Part shown: positions 1 through 7,072 of the stretch, piece after piece
How positions within the stretch are numbered: the first letter of the stretch is position 1
Layout of the letters: each line of letters begins with the position of its first letter
Source of the DNA: Chloroflexota bacterium
GTDB taxonomy: Bacteria; Chloroflexota; Limnocylindria; Limnocylindrales; CSP1-4
Assembly: GCA_021790715.1 (NCBI GenBank)
Contig: JAJYGK010000142.1
Span: 1 to 11,970 of the forward strand
DNA: 11,970 nt
Direction of reading: 5' to 3'
Notes under the pieces: model-generated
What the model was told of the DNA's origin: nothing
The model's database searches: none
What the model saw: only the letters and a program-made list of their open reading frames with translations
Position numbers and translations under genes: made by a program

Positions 1-1
1 G

Positions 2-400
2 CGCCCCCGGACTGGGCGTCGGGGGGCGTTCGGAGCGGAATCGCCGGTGCGCGTCGGCGCCTCCGGCGACGGGGCACGCGGCCGCGGGCCGGGGTCGGGA
101 GCGGCATCGGGCACGAGGCCCGCGGCGGGGCAGGGGATCGGGGCAGCGCCGCCGCGGGGCGTGCCGTCGACGCTCGACCTGCGCGGCGCGCGTGTCGAGG
201 AGGCCCTCGAGATGCTGGATCGCTACCTGGACGACGCCGCGCTCGCCGGTGCACGGCAGGTGACCGTGGTCCACGGCCACGGCTCCGGCGCGCTGCGGGA
301 CGCCGTCCGGGCGACGCTGTCCGGGCACCCCCTGGTGGAGGCGTGGCGCCCCGGCGAGCGGGGCGAAGGCGGGGACGGGGCGACGATCGTCACCGTCTGA
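2..400 (+). CDS. mutS2: Endonuclease MutS2, C-terminal Smr domain (5'-truncated by window edge)
   Basis: The reading frame is open from base 2 to the TGA at 398-400, so this is the 3' end of a longer gene that starts outside the window. The last ~80 residues form an Smr domain: an LDLRG motif, then EEALEMLDRYLDDAALAG, then the VHGHGSGALR nucleic-acid-binding/nuclease motif, and a closing GEGGDGATIVTV. That ending, with HPLVEAWRPG before it, is typical of MutS2 rather than of stand-alone Smr proteins. MutS2 is a cytoplasmic MutS-related ATPase linked to suppression of recombination and to rescue of collided ribosomes. The residues before the Smr domain (about 1-55) are a Gly/Ala/Arg-rich linker. 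The GTG at 47 is not a credible start because the frame continues upstream without a stop. The assignment to MutS2 rests on the tail only; the MutS-like ATPase part cannot be seen. Confidence 0.85.
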   Translation, partial: RPRTGRRGAFGAESPVRVGASGDGARGRGPGSGAASGTRPAAGQGIGAAPPRGVPSTLDLRGARVEEALEMLDRYLDDAALAGARQVTVVHGHGSGALRDAVRATLSGHPLVEAWRPGERGEGGDGATIVTV

Positions 401-414
401 CGGCCGCCGGGCCG
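401..414. terminator. Short GC hairpin between convergent stops of mutS2 and the PBP gene
   Basis: The two convergent stop codons are separated by only 16 bases (401-416). Fourteen of these form a perfect 5-bp stem (CGGCC / GGCCG) with a 4-base loop. Being symmetric it could act on transcripts from both sides. There is no T-run on either strand, so it is not a classical intrinsic terminator. A role as a shared bidirectional terminator or 3'-end stabiliser is inferred from position. Confidence 0.35.
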
Positions 415-416
415 GT

Positions 417-3272
417 CTATGTCTGGAGGACCACCAGCGTGCCCAGCGGCACGGCCGTCCCCGGCGCCGGCTGCTGCGCGGTGACCACCTTGCCCGTGCC
501 GGTCACGACCGGCGTCAGCCCGGCCGCGCGGAGCGCCTGCTCGGCAGCCTGCACGCGCTGGCCGACCAGGTTCGGGACGGCCGTCGTGGGCGTCACCGTC
601 GGCGACGACGAGGGCGCGCCGCTCGCGCCCGGCGGGAACGAGGCGCCCGGCGGCAGCGACGCACCGGGGGACGGCGACGGCGGCGCGGGCTGGCACGTGG
701 CCGTGGGCGCGAACGGAGCCCCCCAGGTCTGGCCGTAGGGCTCGTAGACGAGGTTGTAGAAGAACGTCGTGCGGGTGTGCTGCGGCCCGCCGTAGACGCC
801 CGCCCCCTTCTGGGCGCGCGCGGCCCAGGCCAGGTCGGCGGCGTGCCAGGCCGGCTGGGTCGCCTCGACGTTCGAGAAGTCGAGGAAACCCAGCGTCTGC
901 GGCTTGACGGTCGTGCCGCAGTCCGGCTGCCAGAGCTCGTAGCCCTTGCCCGTCGGGCTGGGCACGACCTGCAGCGGCTGGCGCAGGTTGTCGACCTGCG
1001 TGGGCTGCGTGCCGGCGACGAAGAGCTCGGGGACCGTGCGGGTCGTGAACGGGCCGGGCCGGAGGCCGCTGTACGCGTCGACCGACATCGTCACGATCCC
1101 GGTCGGCTCCGCGAAGTCCTGGATGGGCCACGTGCGGGTGACGTCGTCGAGGAAGCCCTGCCAGACGTACGTGGGGACGTCGAGCGACGCGAGCGGGTGC
1201 TGGACGGTGCTGACGGGGCTGTTGTCGCTGTTGCCGTTCCAGGCGACCACGGCCAGGGCGTACTCGCCGGCCGCGCGGCCGGCGGCGTCGGGTGGCGCGA
1301 TGTACCCGGCCGCGATCAGGTCGTTCGTGTCGTTGTTGGTGCCCGTCTTGAGGGTCGCAGGGCGGAGCTGGCCCTGGGCGTTCGTGATCTTGAACGCGCC
1401 CCAGTAGGGGTTGATCGACGGGTTCGTGTTGCCCTTCAGGATGTCGGTGATGATGTAGGCCGACTGCGGGGAGACCACCTGCTGGCCGGCCGGCGGGACG
1501 TAGGGCGTGACCACGTCCTTGCCGTTGGGACCGACGACGCGCAGGATCATGGTCCGGCCCAGGTACCGGCCCCCGTCCGCCAGCGTCGCATAGCCGGTGG
1601 CGAGATCGATCGGGTGGATGACCTCGGTGCCCAGGGTGAGGGAGAGCCCGGCCGTCGGCGTCGTCGTCTGGAAGTTCAGCCCGAACTTCTCGGCCATGTT
1701 GAAGACGTGGTCCACGCCGTTCATGGCGAGCGCCTTGACGGCCGGGATGTTCAGCGAGAACTGCAGCGCCTGCCGCATGCGGACCGGTCCGCGCTCGAGC
1801 AGGTCGGCGTCGGTCGGCTCGTAGCCGCCCCCGAAGTCGGTCACGACGTCCATGAACATCGTGGCCGCCGTCATCGTGCCGTCGTTGATCCCCGTCACGT
1901 AGTTGAAGGGCTTGAACGACGATCCCACCTGCCGCCAGCCGTCGGAGAGCACGTCGAACTGGGGCTGGAACTGCGGCGACGCCTTGGTGGCGTAGTAGTT
2001 CGCGCTCCCCACGTAGGCGATCACCTCGCCCGTCTGGTAGTCGACCGCCGCCAGCGCCCCGTTGTGCACGTTCCGCCCGATCAGGTTGGTCATCCAGGGC
2101 TGCAGCGTGAGCCCGAGCTTCTTGGCCGCCGCCGCGGGGTTCGACGACTGCGGCACGACGGCCGCGGCCTGCACCCATTTCTCGGCGATCTTCTGGACGT
2201 TGTAGTCGAGCGTCGTGTAGATCTTCAGGCCGCCCTGCTCCAGCACCGGGCACGTCGCGACGCCGACGCCGCACAGCTCGTCCGACAGCTGCTGGCGCAC
2301 CTGCCACACGAACTGCGGTGCCTTCCACGCCGGGGCCTTCTGCGACACCAGGACGACCGGCTCCCTGATGGCCGCCTCGAAGTCGGCCCTGGTGTACTGG
2401 GTGCCGGTCACCGGGAGCGGGAGCGAGTTCTCCATGTACTTGAGCCAGTAGTTCCGGCGGACCACGATCGGGCTGTCGGCCGGGACCACGAGGGTGCCGT
2501 CGGGCTGCACGACGGCGTTGCGGACGAGGTCGTACTCGGTGGGCGACTGCGGGATGGCGGCCAGGATGACCGCCTGGGCGAGCGTCAGCTTGCCGAGGTC
2601 GGAGACACCGAAGTAGCTGCGCGCGGCCGCTGCGATCCCGTAACTGTTGTTGCCGTAGAAGTTCTGGTTCAGGTAGTCCTGCATGATCTGTTCCTTCCCC
2701 GTCTGTCCGGGGAAGGCCTGGGTCAGCCGGATCGACTGGATGATCTCCTTGATCTTCCGCTCGACCTTCAGGTTGGGATCGTTGACGAGCGACGGGTCGA
2801 GGAGCCGGGCCCGGACCAGCTGCTGGGTGATCGTGGATGCGCCCTGCGTGTTCCCGGAGAGCGTGTCCTTGACCGCGCGCAGGATCCCCACGGGGTCGAA
2901 GCCGGTGTTGGTCCAGAAGGTCCCGTCCTCGATCGTGGTGGTCGCGTCGACGACGATGCCGGGCACCTGGGCGTACTTGACGACCTGACGCTGCTGCGTG
3001 CCGAACGTCGCCAGCTGCACCCCGTTGCGGTCGTAGACGACCGACTCCTGGGCGAACTGGATGTTGTCGAGCGTGTGCGGGTCGACGAGGCCCTGGCTGA
3101 AGTAGCCGTAGGCGGCGATGGCGCCGAGGAATCCCACGAGCCCGACGAGGAGCAGGGTGCCGAAGAGGAGGAGCGGGAGGGCGACGGCCACCCCCGTGAC
3201 GCCGCTGCCGCGCCGTCCCCGGCGGCCGCCGTTCAGGCGCCTGGCCTGGCGACGCGTGGCGCTGGTGTGCAT
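417..3272 (-). CDS. Class A penicillin-binding protein (glycosyltransferase-transpeptidase) with C-terminal PASTA domain
   Basis: This 951-residue bifunctional peptidoglycan synthase would polymerise lipid II and cross-link the stem peptides outside the membrane. A basic cytoplasmic N-terminus (to ~26) is followed by one membrane segment (~27-57). The GT51 domain shows catalytic Glu115 in IEDGTF, GASTITQQLVR (144-154) and the KIKEII...YLNQNFYGNNSYGI stretch. The transpeptidase domain has SSFK (nucleophile Ser451, Lys454), SLN (506-508) and KTG (642-644). A Pro/Ser/Gly-rich linker (~861-897) leads to a single PASTA domain (~898-951), a module that binds muropeptide or beta-lactam. All catalytic motifs are intact. 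Four cysteines (334, 341, 785, 860) all lie on the extracytoplasmic side. The ATG at 3272 is preceded by a weak ribosome site but sits just below a TATGCT -10-like element. The gene is divergent from tyrS and convergent with mutS2. It resembles PBP1a/PonA, but the exact orthologue cannot be named. Confidence 0.93.
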   Translation of the reverse strand: MHTSATRRQARRLNGGRRGRRGSGVTGVAVALPLLLFGTLLLVGLVGFLGAIAAYGYFSQGLVDPHTLDNIQFAQESVVYDRNGVQLATFGTQQRQVVKYAQVPGIVVDATTTIEDGTFWTNTGFDPVGILRAVKDTLSGNTQGASTITQQLVRARLLDPSLVNDPNLKVERKIKEIIQSIRLTQAFPGQTGKEQIMQDYLNQNFYGNNSYGIAAAARSYFGVSDLGKLTLAQAVILAAIPQSPTEYDLVRNAVVQPDGTLVVPADSPIVVRRNYWLKYMENSLPLPVTGTQYTRADFEAAIREPVVLVSQKAPAWKAPQFVWQVRQQLSDELCGVGVATCPVLEQGGLKIYTTLDYNVQKIAEKWVQAAAVVPQSSNPAAAAKKLGLTLQPWMTNLIGRNVHNGALAAVDYQTGEVIAYVGSANYYATKASPQFQPQFDVLSDGWRQVGSSFKPFNYVTGINDGTMTAATMFMDVVTDFGGGYEPTDADLLERGPVRMRQALQFSLNIPAVKALAMNGVDHVFNMAEKFGLNFQTTTPTAGLSLTLGTEVIHPIDLATGYATLADGGRYLGRTMILRVVGPNGKDVVTPYVPPAGQQVVSPQSAYIITDILKGNTNPSINPYWGAFKITNAQGQLRPATLKTGTNNDTNDLIAAGYIAPPDAAGRAAGEYALAVVAWNGNSDNSPVSTVQHPLASLDVPTYVWQGFLDDVTRTWPIQDFAEPTGIVTMSVDAYSGLRPGPFTTRTVPELFVAGTQPTQVDNLRQPLQVVPSPTGKGYELWQPDCGTTVKPQTLGFLDFSNVEATQPAWHAADLAWAARAQKGAGVYGGPQHTRTTFFYNLVYEPYGQTWGAPFAPTATCQPAPPSPSPGASLPPGASFPPGASGAPSSSPTVTPTTAVPNLVGQRVQAAEQALRAAGLTPVVTGTGKVVTAQQPAPGTAVPLGTLVVLQT

Positions 3273-3342
3273 CTCGGCGGCACTCTAGCATATGCACCGA
3301 CGCACCCATGACCGCCCCGAACCATTGCAGGTGCCTATCGTC
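3273..3342. promoter_or_regulatory. Divergent promoter region between the PBP gene and tyrS
   Basis: This 70-base spacer separates two divergent genes. Around 3286-3292 the only AT-richer patch of the region reads TAGCAT on the plus strand (3286-3291) and TATGCT on the minus strand (3292-3287). Both fit the TANNNT -10 pattern. No convincing -35 element is visible on either strand. If used, the minus promoter would give a leader of under ten bases for the PBP mRNA, and the plus promoter a leader of about 45 bases for tyrS. GCATATGC at 3288-3295 is a perfect 8-bp palindrome. Confidence 0.4.
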
Positions 3343-4614
3343 ATGCCCGAGATGACCGACTTCCTCGCCGAGCTGCGCTGGCGCGGCATGCTCCAGGAGA
3401 TGACCGAGGGGCTCGAAGAGCGGCTGGCCGGGGGCCCGATCTCGGCGTACATGGGCATCGATCCCAGCGGTGAGTCGCTGCATCCGGGTCACCTGATCGG
3501 GCTCTTCTGGCTGCTCCATTTCCAGCGCGCCGGCGGGCGCCCGGTCGTGGTGATCGGGGGCGGCACGGGGATGATCGGGGACCCGTCGGGGAAGAGCGCG
3601 GAGCGGAACCTGCTGGACGCGGAGACGCTGGAGCGGAACGTGGCCGGGATTCGCGGCCAGGTGGAGCGGTTCTTCGAGGTGGCCGGCGGGGCGCGGCCGC
3701 TCATCGTCGACAACCGCGAGTGGCTCGCGCGCTACGGCCTCATCGAGTACCTGCGCGACATCGGCAAGCACTTCACGCTCGCGTACATGCTCGACAAGGA
3801 CTCGGTCCAGCTGCGCATGGCGGGCGGGATCTCGTTCACCGAGTTCAGCTACATGACGCTGCAGGCCACGGACTTCCTGCACCTCTGCCGCGATCACGGG
3901 GTGGAGATGCAGATCGGCGGCGCCGACCAGCTCGGGAACATCACGGCCGGACTCGAGCTGATCCGGCGCGTGCTGGGGCAGGCTCCCGACGGGTCCCCGC
4001 GGGCCTTCGGGCTCTCGTTCCCGCTCCTGGTCTCGCCCAGCGGCGCGAAGTTCGGCAAGACCGCCGAGGGCACGGTCTTCCTGTCGCGGGAGCGCACGGC
4101 GCCGTACGACTTCTACCAGTACTGGCTGAACGCCGACGACCGCGACGTGCCCGTCTACCTGCGCCGGCTCACGCTGCTCGCGCGCGAGGAGATCGAGGCG
4201 CTCGAGGCTGAGCAGGCGGCGCACCCGGACCGGCGGCCCGGCCAGCGCGCCCTCGCGTTCGACATCACGTCCCGCGTCCACGGCCGGGCGGAGGCCGAGC
4301 TGCAGCGACGCGTGGGCGAGCTGGCGTTCTCGGGCGAGCCGCTGACCGATCCCGACGTGCTGCGCGTCCTGCACGATGACGCCGGTGGTTTCGACTTCGG
4401 GGCGGACGTCTCGACGGCGTTCGACCTGGCGTTGGCGAGCGGGCTCTTCGCGTCGAGGGGCGACCTGCGCCGGACGATCGCGCAGGGCGGGGTGACCGTG
4501 GACGGCGCGCGGGTGGGCCAGCCGGATCAGGCGCTCGACGCGCCGGTCGCCGGTCGCTTCCACGTCGTCCGCCACGGCCGGCGGCGCCTCGCGGTGGGCG
4601 AGCTGCGCGGCTGA
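3343..4614 (+). CDS. tyrS: Tyrosyl-tRNA synthetase
   Basis: This class I aminoacyl-tRNA synthetase activates tyrosine with ATP and loads it onto tRNA-Tyr. From the chosen start the protein has 423 residues, normal for the bacterial TyrS family. The signature YMGIDPSGESLHPGHL carries the HIGH-type motif as HPGH (47-50). The tyrosine site includes the YMTLQATDF and GGADQLGNITAG stretches, and the KMSKS-type motif is KFGKT (236-240), the same form as in E. coli TyrRS. The C-terminus has an S4-like RNA-binding domain (ASRGDLRRTIAQGGVTVDGARV). The ATG at 3343 was chosen because AGGTG at 3329-3333 lies nine bases upstream. The in-frame ATG at 3292 lies within the promoter patch and would add 17 residues unlike the family, and the ATG at 3352 lacks a good ribosome site. 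The usual Trp of the GGSDQWGN motif is Leu here. Confidence 0.95.
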   Translation: MPEMTDFLAELRWRGMLQEMTEGLEERLAGGPISAYMGIDPSGESLHPGHLIGLFWLLHFQRAGGRPVVVIGGGTGMIGDPSGKSAERNLLDAETLERNVAGIRGQVERFFEVAGGARPLIVDNREWLARYGLIEYLRDIGKHFTLAYMLDKDSVQLRMAGGISFTEFSYMTLQATDFLHLCRDHGVEMQIGGADQLGNITAGLELIRRVLGQAPDGSPRAFGLSFPLLVSPSGAKFGKTAEGTVFLSRERTAPYDFYQYWLNADDRDVPVYLRRLTLLAREEIEALEAEQAAHPDRRPGQRALAFDITSRVHGRAEAELQRRVGELAFSGEPLTDPDVLRVLHDDAGGFDFGADVSTAFDLALASGLFASRGDLRRTIAQGGVTVDGARVGQPDQALDAPVAGRFHVVRHGRRRLAVGELRG

Positions 4615-4644
4615 GACCGCCGCCCGCCCATCCGGGCCGGCGCG

Positions 4645-4697
4645 CGGCACGGGGACGGTGCGCGTTCCGGGGACGTGCCGGGTCGGGCGCGTGCCCG
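4645..4697. terminator. Inverted repeats in the tyrS/hisIE convergent spacer
   Basis: The 84-base spacer between the convergent stops of tyrS and hisIE holds two inverted repeats. One is CGGCACG (4645-4651) with CGTGCCG (4674-4680), a 7-bp stem with a 22-base loop. The other is CGGGC-GCGT-GCCCG (4684-4697), a 5-bp stem with a tight loop that lies directly after the hisIE stop in its reading direction. No T-tract follows either one. A termination role is plausible from position only, and such repeats arise easily in sequence this GC-rich. Confidence 0.3.
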
Positions 4698-4698
4698 C

Positions 4699-5457
4699 TC
4701 AGGGTCGGTGCCTGGCCCGCAGCACCCGGACGACCTCGGACGGCTGCAGCCCGCGCTCGGCCGAGAGGACGAGCGCGTGGTACAGCAGGTCCGCCAGCTC
4801 GCCGGCCAGCGCGCTCCTGAGCTTCCGTCGCCCCGGATCGCCGGGCCCCAGCCCGGACCGTTCGGCCTCGGCGTCGTCGCGTGCTCCCAGCAGGACCTCG
4901 GTCGCCTCCTCGGTGACCTTCCGGCCGCACGCGTCCACGCCGCCGGCCAGGAGCCGTGCCGTGTACGAGCGCGACGTGTCGGCGTCACGTCGCCGCGCCT
5001 CGATCGTGGCCCACAGGGTCTCGAGCCAGGCGAACCCCTGCCCGTCGGGCGCGGACTCCGGTCCGGTGGCCGGGGGGCCTGCCGACGTGCCGGGCACGGA
5101 CGACGGCCCGGCGGTCGCCGTCCTCGCGTCGAAGCACGACCGCGCGCCGGTGTGGCAGCTGGGGCCGGCCGGGTCGGCGACCACGAGGATGGCGTCGGCG
5201 TCGCAGTCGAGCGACAGGCCGCGCAGCCGGAGCACATGGCCGCTGGTCTCGCCCTTGCGCCAGAGCCTGCCGCGGCTGCGCGAGTGGAAGTGGACGAGCC
5301 CGGTCGCGCACGTCGCCTGCAGCGCCTCGCGGTCCATCCAGGCGAGCATCAGGACCGTGCCGTCGGCGGCGTCCTGGACGATCGCGGGCACCAGGCCATC
5401 GGCCCCCCACGCCACCGCCTGCGGGTCCATGCCGGAACAGCCGCCCGGGCCGCCCAT
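4699..5457 (-). CDS. hisIE: Bifunctional phosphoribosyl-AMP cyclohydrolase / phosphoribosyl-ATP pyrophosphatase (HisIE)
   Basis: This fused enzyme of 252 residues catalyses steps two and three of histidine synthesis: pyrophosphate removal from PR-ATP by the C-terminal HisE half and ring opening of PR-AMP by the N-terminal HisI half. The HisI domain (~20-110) shows WMDREAL, FHSRSRGRLWRKGETSGH, the Mg-binding DCDAD and three cysteines (85, 101, 108) with the 16- and 7-residue spacing of the known HisI zinc site. A Pro/Gly/Ser/Ala-rich linker (~111-140) joins it to HisE (~143-250), which has SYTARLL, the metal-binding EEATE (183-187) and ELADLLYH. The ATG at 5457 was chosen because it overlaps the hisF stop as TGATG and has GAGG about ten bases upstream; the ATG at 5430 would shorten the protein by nine residues. 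It is the last gene of the operon. Confidence 0.93.
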   Translation of the reverse strand: MGGPGGCSGMDPQAVAWGADGLVPAIVQDAADGTVLMLAWMDREALQATCATGLVHFHSRSRGRLWRKGETSGHVLRLRGLSLDCDADAILVVADPAGPSCHTGARSCFDARTATAGPSSVPGTSAGPPATGPESAPDGQGFAWLETLWATIEARRRDADTSRSYTARLLAGGVDACGRKVTEEATEVLLGARDDAEAERSGLGPGDPGRRKLRSALAGELADLLYHALVLSAERGLQPSEVVRVLRARHRP

Positions 5458-6350
5458 CACCGCGCCGCCTCGTCCGGCAGGCGCACCGGCACGCCGGGAC
5501 CATCCGGCACGCCGGGGCCGCCCGGCAGACGCACCGGCACGCCGGCCGCCGCGAGCGCGCGCTTCACCGCGCCGATCCCGTGGATGTCGCGGTGGAAGAT
5601 CGACGCAGCCAGCACGGCGTCGGCACCGCCGTCGACGATCGCCGCCACGAGGTCCTCGGGACGGCCCGCGCCGCCCGAGGCGACCACCGGCACGCGGACG
5701 GCCGACGACACCGCCCGCAGCAGGTCGATGTCGTAGCCCGACCGGGTGCCGTCCCGGTCGATCGACGTGAGCAGGATCTCTCCGGCCCCCCGTCGGGCGG
5801 CCTCGAGGGCCCACGACACCGCGTCCCGGCCGGTTCCGTCGCGTCCCCCGCGAACCACGACCTCCCAGCGTGGTGTCGCGTCCGCCGGGGGCGCGTCGCC
5901 CGCCACCCACCGAGATGCCCCGCCGGCTTGCTGCGGCGCAACGGATGCGATCCGCCGCGCGTCGATCGACACGACCACGCACTGCCGGCCGAAGCGCCTC
6001 GCCGTCCGGTCGATGAGCGCGGGATCCGCGACCGCGGCGGTGTTGACCGCGACGCGGTCCGCACCTGCCCGCAGGACCGCGCGCATGTCGTCGACCGACC
6101 GCACGCCGCCCCCCACGGTCAGCGGCACGAACGCGCGCCGTGCCGTGCGTTCGACGGCATCGAGAAGGGTCGATCGCCCGTCCGGGGCGGCGCCGATGTC
6201 CAGGAAGACGATCTCGTCTGCGCCCGCCGCCGCATAGCGCTCGGCGAGATCGGCGGGATCGCCCTCGTCGACGAGGTCGACGAACCGCGTCCCCTTGACG
6301 ACGCGGCCCCCGTCGACGTCGAGGCACGGGATGACGCGGCGCCGGAGCAT
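5457..6350 (-). CDS. hisF: Imidazole glycerol phosphate synthase, cyclase subunit
   Basis: HisF is the (beta-alpha)8-barrel cyclase that joins HisH to turn PRFAR plus ammonia into imidazole glycerol phosphate and AICAR. The start [20 protein letters not shown] carries catalytic Asp11, and VVVSID ends at Asp130, the second catalytic acid; both fall at the same numbers as in well-studied HisF proteins. Phosphate-binding loops are visible as TVGGGVRS and VASGGAG. At 297 residues it is ~45 longer than usual. The extra length comes from an Ala/Pro/Gly-rich insert (about 134-160, between the Asp130 strand and the WEVVVRGGR strand) and a repetitive tail (~271-297) with GVPVRLP twice. The ATG at 6350 shares its A with the hisH stop (TGATG). 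Confidence 0.95.
   Translation of the reverse strand: MLRRRVIPCLDVDGGRVVKGTRFVDLVDEGDPADLAERYAAAGADEIVFLDIGAAPDGRSTLLDAVERTARRAFVPLTVGGGVRSVDDMRAVLRAGADRVAVNTAAVADPALIDRTARRFGRQCVVVSIDARRIASVAPQQAGGASRWVAGDAPPADATPRWEVVVRGGRDGTGRDAVSWALEAARRGAGEILLTSIDRDGTRSGYDIDLLRAVSSAVRVPVVASGGAGRPEDLVAAIVDGGADAVLAASIFHRDIHGIGAVKRALAAAGVPVRLPGGPGVPDGPGVPVRLPDEAAR
5474..5545 (-). repeat. Direct repeat coding for the HisF C-terminal tail
   Basis: Two 24-base copies (5474-5497 and 5522-5545) differ at one base and are spaced 48 bases apart. A shorter partial copy of the CCGGCACGCCGG part lies between them (about 5503-5515). On the minus strand the copies encode the repeated GVPVRLP of the HisF tail. The reading frame is kept throughout, so the array looks like an in-frame expansion rather than a foreign element. 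Confidence 0.75.
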
Positions 6351-7072
6351 CAGGCGGCCCCGGCTGCGCGCGCGGCGCCGGATCCCGGCATGCCGGTCGA
6401 GGCCTCGCCGCGGACCATCGCGAGGGCGTTGCCGAGCACGCGCAGGCCGTCCCGCCCCGACTTCTCCGGGTGGAACTGCACGCCGAGCATGCGGTCGTGC
6501 GCCACGACGCTGGCGAAGCGGCCACCGTGCTCGGTCTCGGCGATCACGCAGGCCCGGTCCGCCGGCACGGGAGCGTAGGAGTGGACGAAGTACATCGGCG
6601 GATCGGCAGGCAGACCCGCCAGCAGCGGGTGCGGGACGAGCGCCTCGACCCCGTTCCACCCGACGTGCGGGAGCATCGGCGCGGACGGGAGGGTGCGTGT
6701 CTCGCCGTCGATCCAGCCCAGGCCGCGCGAGCCGTCCTCCTCGGACCGGCCGAACAGCAGCTGCATCCCGAGGCAGATGCCCAGGTACCACGTGCCCCCG
6801 TCCACGGCGCGCTCGAGCGCGTCGACGAGCCCGGCGCGACGCAGCCGACGCATCGCCGGCCCCTGGGCGCCGACCCCCGGGACGACGACGAGCATGGGGC
6901 GGCCCAGGTCGGCGGCCCGGCGCGCGATGCGCACGTCGGCTCCCACGATCTCGAGCGCGCGCGCGATGCTCAGCAGGTTGCCCGCGCCGTAGTCCACGAC
7001 GGTGACCGCCGGGCGGGAGGGGATGCGTTCCCCTGCGGCGGCGGTGCCGGGTCCGGCAGTGTCTTCAGGCAC
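6350..7072 (-). CDS. hisH: Imidazole glycerol phosphate synthase, glutamine amidotransferase subunit
   Basis: HisH hydrolyses glutamine and channels the ammonia to HisF. The class I amidotransferase fold is clear: [12 protein letters not shown] near the start, the oxyanion region PGVGAQG (65-71), the nucleophile Cys100 in [15 protein letters not shown], and His201/Glu203 in QFHPEKS, which complete the triad. No ATG lies near the expected N-terminus. The GTG at 7072 was chosen because AAGGAGGT, an essentially perfect Shine-Dalgarno, lies eight bases upstream (7088-7081). This gives 240 residues, with ~23 low-complexity residues before the family start, and an 8-base overlap with the hisB stop. 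A Gly/Ala-rich tail (~223-240) follows the conserved domain. The stop shares one base with the hisF start, fitting equal expression of the two subunits. Confidence 0.94.
   Translation of the reverse strand: MPEDTAGPGTAAAGERIPSRPAVTVVDYGAGNLLSIARALEIVGADVRIARRAADLGRPMLVVVPGVGAQGPAMRRLRRAGLVDALERAVDGGTWYLGICLGMQLLFGRSEEDGSRGLGWIDGETRTLPSAPMLPHVGWNGVEALVPHPLLAGLPADPPMYFVHSYAPVPADRACVIAETEHGGRFASVVAHDRMLGVQFHPEKSGRDGLRVLGNALAMVRGEASTGMPGSGAARAAGAA

Noticed and set aside
777..3311. 844-residue plus-strand frame opposite the PBP gene
   Set aside because: It is antisense to an intact PBP with all catalytic motifs, and its composition is that of a codon shadow with no recognisable motif.
3292..3342. 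17-residue upstream extension of TyrRS from the ATG at 3292
   Set aside because: It lies in the divergent promoter patch, lacks a ribosome site and has no family match; AGGTG before 3343 supports the shorter form.
223..4650. 1475-residue open frame on the minus strand spanning antisense tyrS and the PBP gene
   Set aside because: It runs in another frame across two well-supported genes and yields Arg/Pro/Ala-rich sequence without domains. Such frames are common at very high GC because stop codons are rare.
5474..5545. CRISPR-like or mobile-element repeat
   Set aside because: The repeats are few, in frame, GC-rich and lie inside a coding tail; there are no regular spacers, cas genes or transposase.
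4699..6525. A long single protein ending in HisIE
   Set aside because: The part upstream of about 5457 is hisF and hisH sequence read in the wrong frame; family length and the TGATG overlap put the start at 5457.
4956..6578. 540-residue plus-strand frame opposite hisIE, hisF and hisH
   Set aside because: It is antisense to three clear enzymes, Arg-rich and featureless. The plus-strand frames at 7427-9007, 7653-9344 and 9780-11402 were rejected for the same reason.
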